Below, piece by piece: positions 62,801 to 64,000 of a DNA stretch of 64,000 nucleotides; position 1 is the first letter of the stretch; the number at the start of each line of letters is the position of its first letter. The translations under genes were made by a program, and so were the position numbers. Origin of the DNA: Candidatus Kapaibacterium sp. (lineage in GTDB: Bacteria > Bacteroidota > Ignavibacteria > Kapaibacteriales > JAEUSM01); assembly GCA_016788785.1 (NCBI GenBank), contig JAEUSM010000002.1, positions 42,821-106,820 of the forward strand, given 5' to 3'. The notes below the pieces were generated by a model, which was not told the DNA's origin, made no database searches, and saw nothing but the letters and a program-made list of their open reading frames with translations.

Positions 62801-63553
62801 TAGTATACTAAAAATTGCTCCTTTTGCAGATTCTAAATCATCCAATGGTAATTTATTAATAGAAAACCCACCAGTATTCTTAGCCATAATTCTAGTTAAG
62901 TGTGGAGTTAAATCAAATTTGTTAAAAATCACAAAATTGAGTGATACATTTGATTGCTTTGCTCTATCTATGACAGTTTGAGTTTGAGATTCTTTATAAT
63001 GACTACAACTACTTAACAATAAAACAACTTTTTTATACTTACCTTTTTCTGCAACTGAAATAGCACCTGTTGTTGGTCTTATCATTGCACCATCATGATC
63101 CTCATATGTAGAAAGAGTTTCTAAACCATTAATAGCATTTAATAATCTTTGTTTATCAGTAGTAAAGTCTTGATTGATAAATGTTGTCCTTTCATAACTT
63201 ACAATTGCAACTTCATTCTGTTCCAAATCAATCTGATTTACCCACTCAATCAGTACATTTTTAGCATTAACAATCCCATTGAACACTGTTACATCAACTA
63301 ATAATACAATTGACAGTCTTTCCTTCTTGAGTAAAGGTGGACAACTTATATTCGTAATAGTTCTTGGAATACCGTTTTCGGTGAGGGAGAGGTCAGAGAT
63401 ATTGGGTCGTTGTTGATTGCCTTGAGTGTCGAACGCGTAGAACTTTGCACGAATCGTTGGGAAGTTAGATGGGTCAACGTCAAAGAGTGAAAGCGATTGG
63501 CAATTGACAATCGAATATAGAAGAAAAAAGAAAACTGTGAGGAAGGTTTTCAT
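59876..63553 (-). CDS. Large T9SS-secreted protein with VWA, WD40 and HYDIN-like domains
   Basis: A 1225-residue exported protein. After a signal peptide (about 1-19) come a von Willebrand A-like domain (about 60-255, IVLLVDVTVFNGIV..., though the MIDAS DxSxS is DVTVF), an ASH/HYDIN-like domain (about 305-395), an Ig-like domain (about 405-500), about seven WD40 repeats (about 500-780), two more HYDIN-like domains (about 800-1010), and a T9SS type A tail (last 80). The Ig, WD40 and tail parts closely match the protein at 38881-40380. ATG 63553 is chosen over an in-frame TTG upstream. Probably a surface adhesion or scaffold protein; that is inference. Confidence 0.87.
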   Translation of the reverse strand: MKTFLTVFFFLLYSIVNCQSLSLFDVDPSNFPTIRAKFYAFDTQGNQQRPNISDLSLTENGIPRTITNISCPPLLKKERLSIVLLVDVTVFNGIVNAKNVLIEWVNQIDLEQNEVAIVSYERTTFINQDFTTDKQRLLNAINGLETLSTYEDHDGAMIRPTTGAISVAEKGKYKKVVLLLSSCSHYKESQTQTVIDRAKQSNVSLNFVIFNKFDLTPHLTRIMAKNTGGFSINKLPLDDLESAKGAIFSILNVAQGGMPCLIEWKGDAVCKKGDISTQLSINDTKLSSTNSYLGQNTNIAILEVDPYSITFENPIIGDTYTKEVHVTAWNFPFTVQDIISSNPSFSISPRNFSLQPEQSQKLTVSFLANDSGYESSKFTFINKLCPKSFIVSSWHRNKPATKKSLYLTNPNGDELFIVGMDTIITWDGIPENEIVRIDYSIDNGDTWKFIDTARGLSYIWKNIPKPISSNCKIKVTHIKDYDNNPSLIIPHNEELFNVTISPNSEKILTGSNKFVRIWDKKEKKVLYSINGATGILKFSPDGKSFASGRIDSSIKIYDTETGQMIRSLVGHSRWVYGLDYSKDGMLLASGSADKTIKIWDVSSGLVLQTLKGHKNEVSRVAFSPDGKTLVSAGGWDNTIKVWDVISGQEIRTINGHNRKVVSVVFSPNGSEFASCSYDKTVKIWDAASGELIRTLKQEHSAVLTLSFSPDGTQIATGSGSNLDMTVKLWDIVSGEVVRTFVGHTFWVNEVEISSDNSFIASCSGDSSLRIWYLGNNVLQSDQSDSVFAIVEPLGASTDIAMGEVLLGDDKDSVVVDFVRNVGSWNYDVRSVSFRGADASAFSLVSGMPTYRVEPNSSHFGEFRFAPSRVGLHQADVVIVTQSDTIVQTITGVGVENQLQIHATFIDFGEVEVGNERTIIDTLVLKNVGSNAITIEDTKLHSPDMEQFAILSGGGNFTLGAGEERLVTAQFKPKFIGRTSGRIGFEYNGIGSPAIAHLFGNGIGGLVYVPNDSGYVGDRKSIRLMLGNVKTEAIVSIAPKYKALLRIQNNLLAPINKANTFIQNDSMYFTLQGVVGTTSELAQIPIVVGLGNVDFSWIDIADFTFLDASDNPVDYDFEKQHGSYKILGICQEGGARLIHSSTPLSLLMVSPNPSDGKATIELNLIEDGFSTLKIYNSNGFLMDTYSFTTSGSRTIDLDTKNFSNGLYFITIETPTLFDKAKLLMVK

Positions 63554-63667
63554 AGTCGTGCCAATCAATTTGTAGATGCTACATTGTAATTATTTTGATA
63601 TCAATTTGAATAGTTTTCAAATATACGGAAAAATAGTTGTGATGGTACTATTATTTTAACCTAATTT

Positions 63668-63800
63668 TTCTGCGACCTTTGCGGTTATTTCTAATATGAG
63701 AGATATTAACCGCAGAGTTAGCAGAGTTTTCGTAGATTTCGCAGAGTATTCTTCTCAGCGAACTTTGCGTTCTTCACTTTATGAGCTTAGCGGTTAGTAT
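63668..63800. repeat. CGCAGAG-type inverted repeat element, copy 3
   Basis: The main copy (63707-63796) starts TTAACCGCAGAG and ends GCTTAGCGGTTA. It shares CTTCTCAGCGAACTTTGCG with copy 1 (one base different). A partial right half CTGCGACCTTTGCGGTT (63670-63686) precedes it. It lies upstream of the large WD40 gene and before the rRNA operon end. Confidence 0.75.
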
Positions 63801-63820
63801 GAGTGAGGTTTGACAAACGC

Positions 63821-63855
63821 AAAAAACCCATACTTTTGGGGTATGGGTTTTTTTG
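63821..63855. terminator. Terminator of the rRNA operon
   Basis: AAAAAACCCATAC (63821-63833) pairs with 63841-63853 across a 7-nt loop. It lies 12 bases after the 5S 3' end on the minus strand; A and T tracts allow both directions. Confidence 0.88.
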
Positions 63856-63865
63856 TAATAAAAGA

Positions 63866-63981
63866 CTTGGCGGCGACCTACTCTCCCACACTGTTACCGG
63901 TGCAGTACCATTGGCTCAACGGGTCTTAACTACTCTGTTCGGGATGGGAAGAGGTGTTTCCCCCGCGATAGAGCCACCAAG
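63866..63981 (-). rRNA. rrf: 5S ribosomal RNA
   Basis: The minus strand reads TTGGTGGC...CCCATCCCGAACAG...GGGAGAGTAGG...GCCGCCAA. The ends pair as helix I (8 bp, one G-T), and CCGAACAG and GAGAGTAGG are universal 5S landmarks. Length is about 115 nt; exact ends may be off by 1-3 bases. The 23S and 16S genes should lie to the right of the window. Confidence 0.95.
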
Positions 63982-64000
63982 AATATTTCTGATGGTTGAT

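Larger units (their letters stand above)
63554..63865. other. 312-bp intergenic region: shared upstream block, repeat, terminator
   Basis: Bases 63554-63630 match the block upstream of 40380, with TATATTTG (63618-63625, minus strand) as possible -7 box. The CGCAGAG repeat copy 3 and the rRNA-operon terminator fill the rest. No gene seen. Confidence 0.6.

Overview
The window looks like chromosome from an AT-rich, free-living member of the Bacteroidota/Chlorobiota (FCB) group, possibly Kapabacteria- or Ignavibacteria-like. Reasons: at least six proteins end in a type IX secretion (T9SS) type A sorting domain; the gene order exbD-exbD-tonB-PstS-like-TPR is typical of Bacteroidota; the clearest promoter has the TTG-N20-TAnnTTTG form; and menaquinone, agmatinase, ThyX and Mn-type SOD genes fit this group. 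The phylum is an inference; no 16S gene is present. TAG, TAA and TGA are all used as normal stops.

Layout. 1-6100 (+): energy transduction at the outer membrane (ExbD, three TonB-like proteins, a phosphate-binding-like protein, a TPR protein). 6100-9100 (-): thyX-speB-aminotransferase. 9181-13599 (-): a giant T9SS surface protein with an IgGFc-binding-like N-terminus. 13.7-18.7 kb: Ppx/GppA phosphatase and a small membrane protein (-), diverging from a sirtuin-acpS-menG-LolC/E-like operon (+). 18.7-28.1 kb: membrane glycosyltransferase-like proteins, sodA, an ATP-grasp protein, an MBL hydrolase, an ABC-2 permease overlapping a divergent phosphofructokinase, and murC. 28.3-34.7 kb: an SDR, an MvaI/BcnI-type restriction-modification system, crtI, a DUF1624-type acyltransferase and bcp. 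34.8-44 kb: secreted proteins (several with T9SS tails), yedK and a serine hydrolase. 44-54.5 kb: a Sau3AI-type restriction-modification system, DUF1905, two beta-barrel-like proteins, small VOC/GNAT/DUF1801 proteins, an OLD-family nuclease and a T9SS SGNH-like protein. 54.5-59.6 kb: a run of small accessory genes. 59.9-63.6 kb: a VWA/WD40 T9SS protein. The window ends in a 5S rRNA gene on the minus strand, so an rRNA operon lies to the right.

The most interesting pattern concerns the three defence modules. Each sits directly beside the 3' end of an ordinary gene. In two cases a diverged copy of that gene's 3' end (about 96 bp at 87% identity, and about 75 bp at 80%) lies at the far side of the module. 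In the third case an 18-bp repeat with one mismatch flanks it. No integrase or transposase is visible. This fits insertion with long target duplication, a route proposed earlier for restriction-modification genes; here it seems to extend to an OLD nuclease. Other notable items are a three-copy family of CGCAGAG-rich inverted repeats beside WD40/T9SS genes, a paralogue broken by a single TGG-to-TAG change, and a PFK-family protein with altered active-site motifs.
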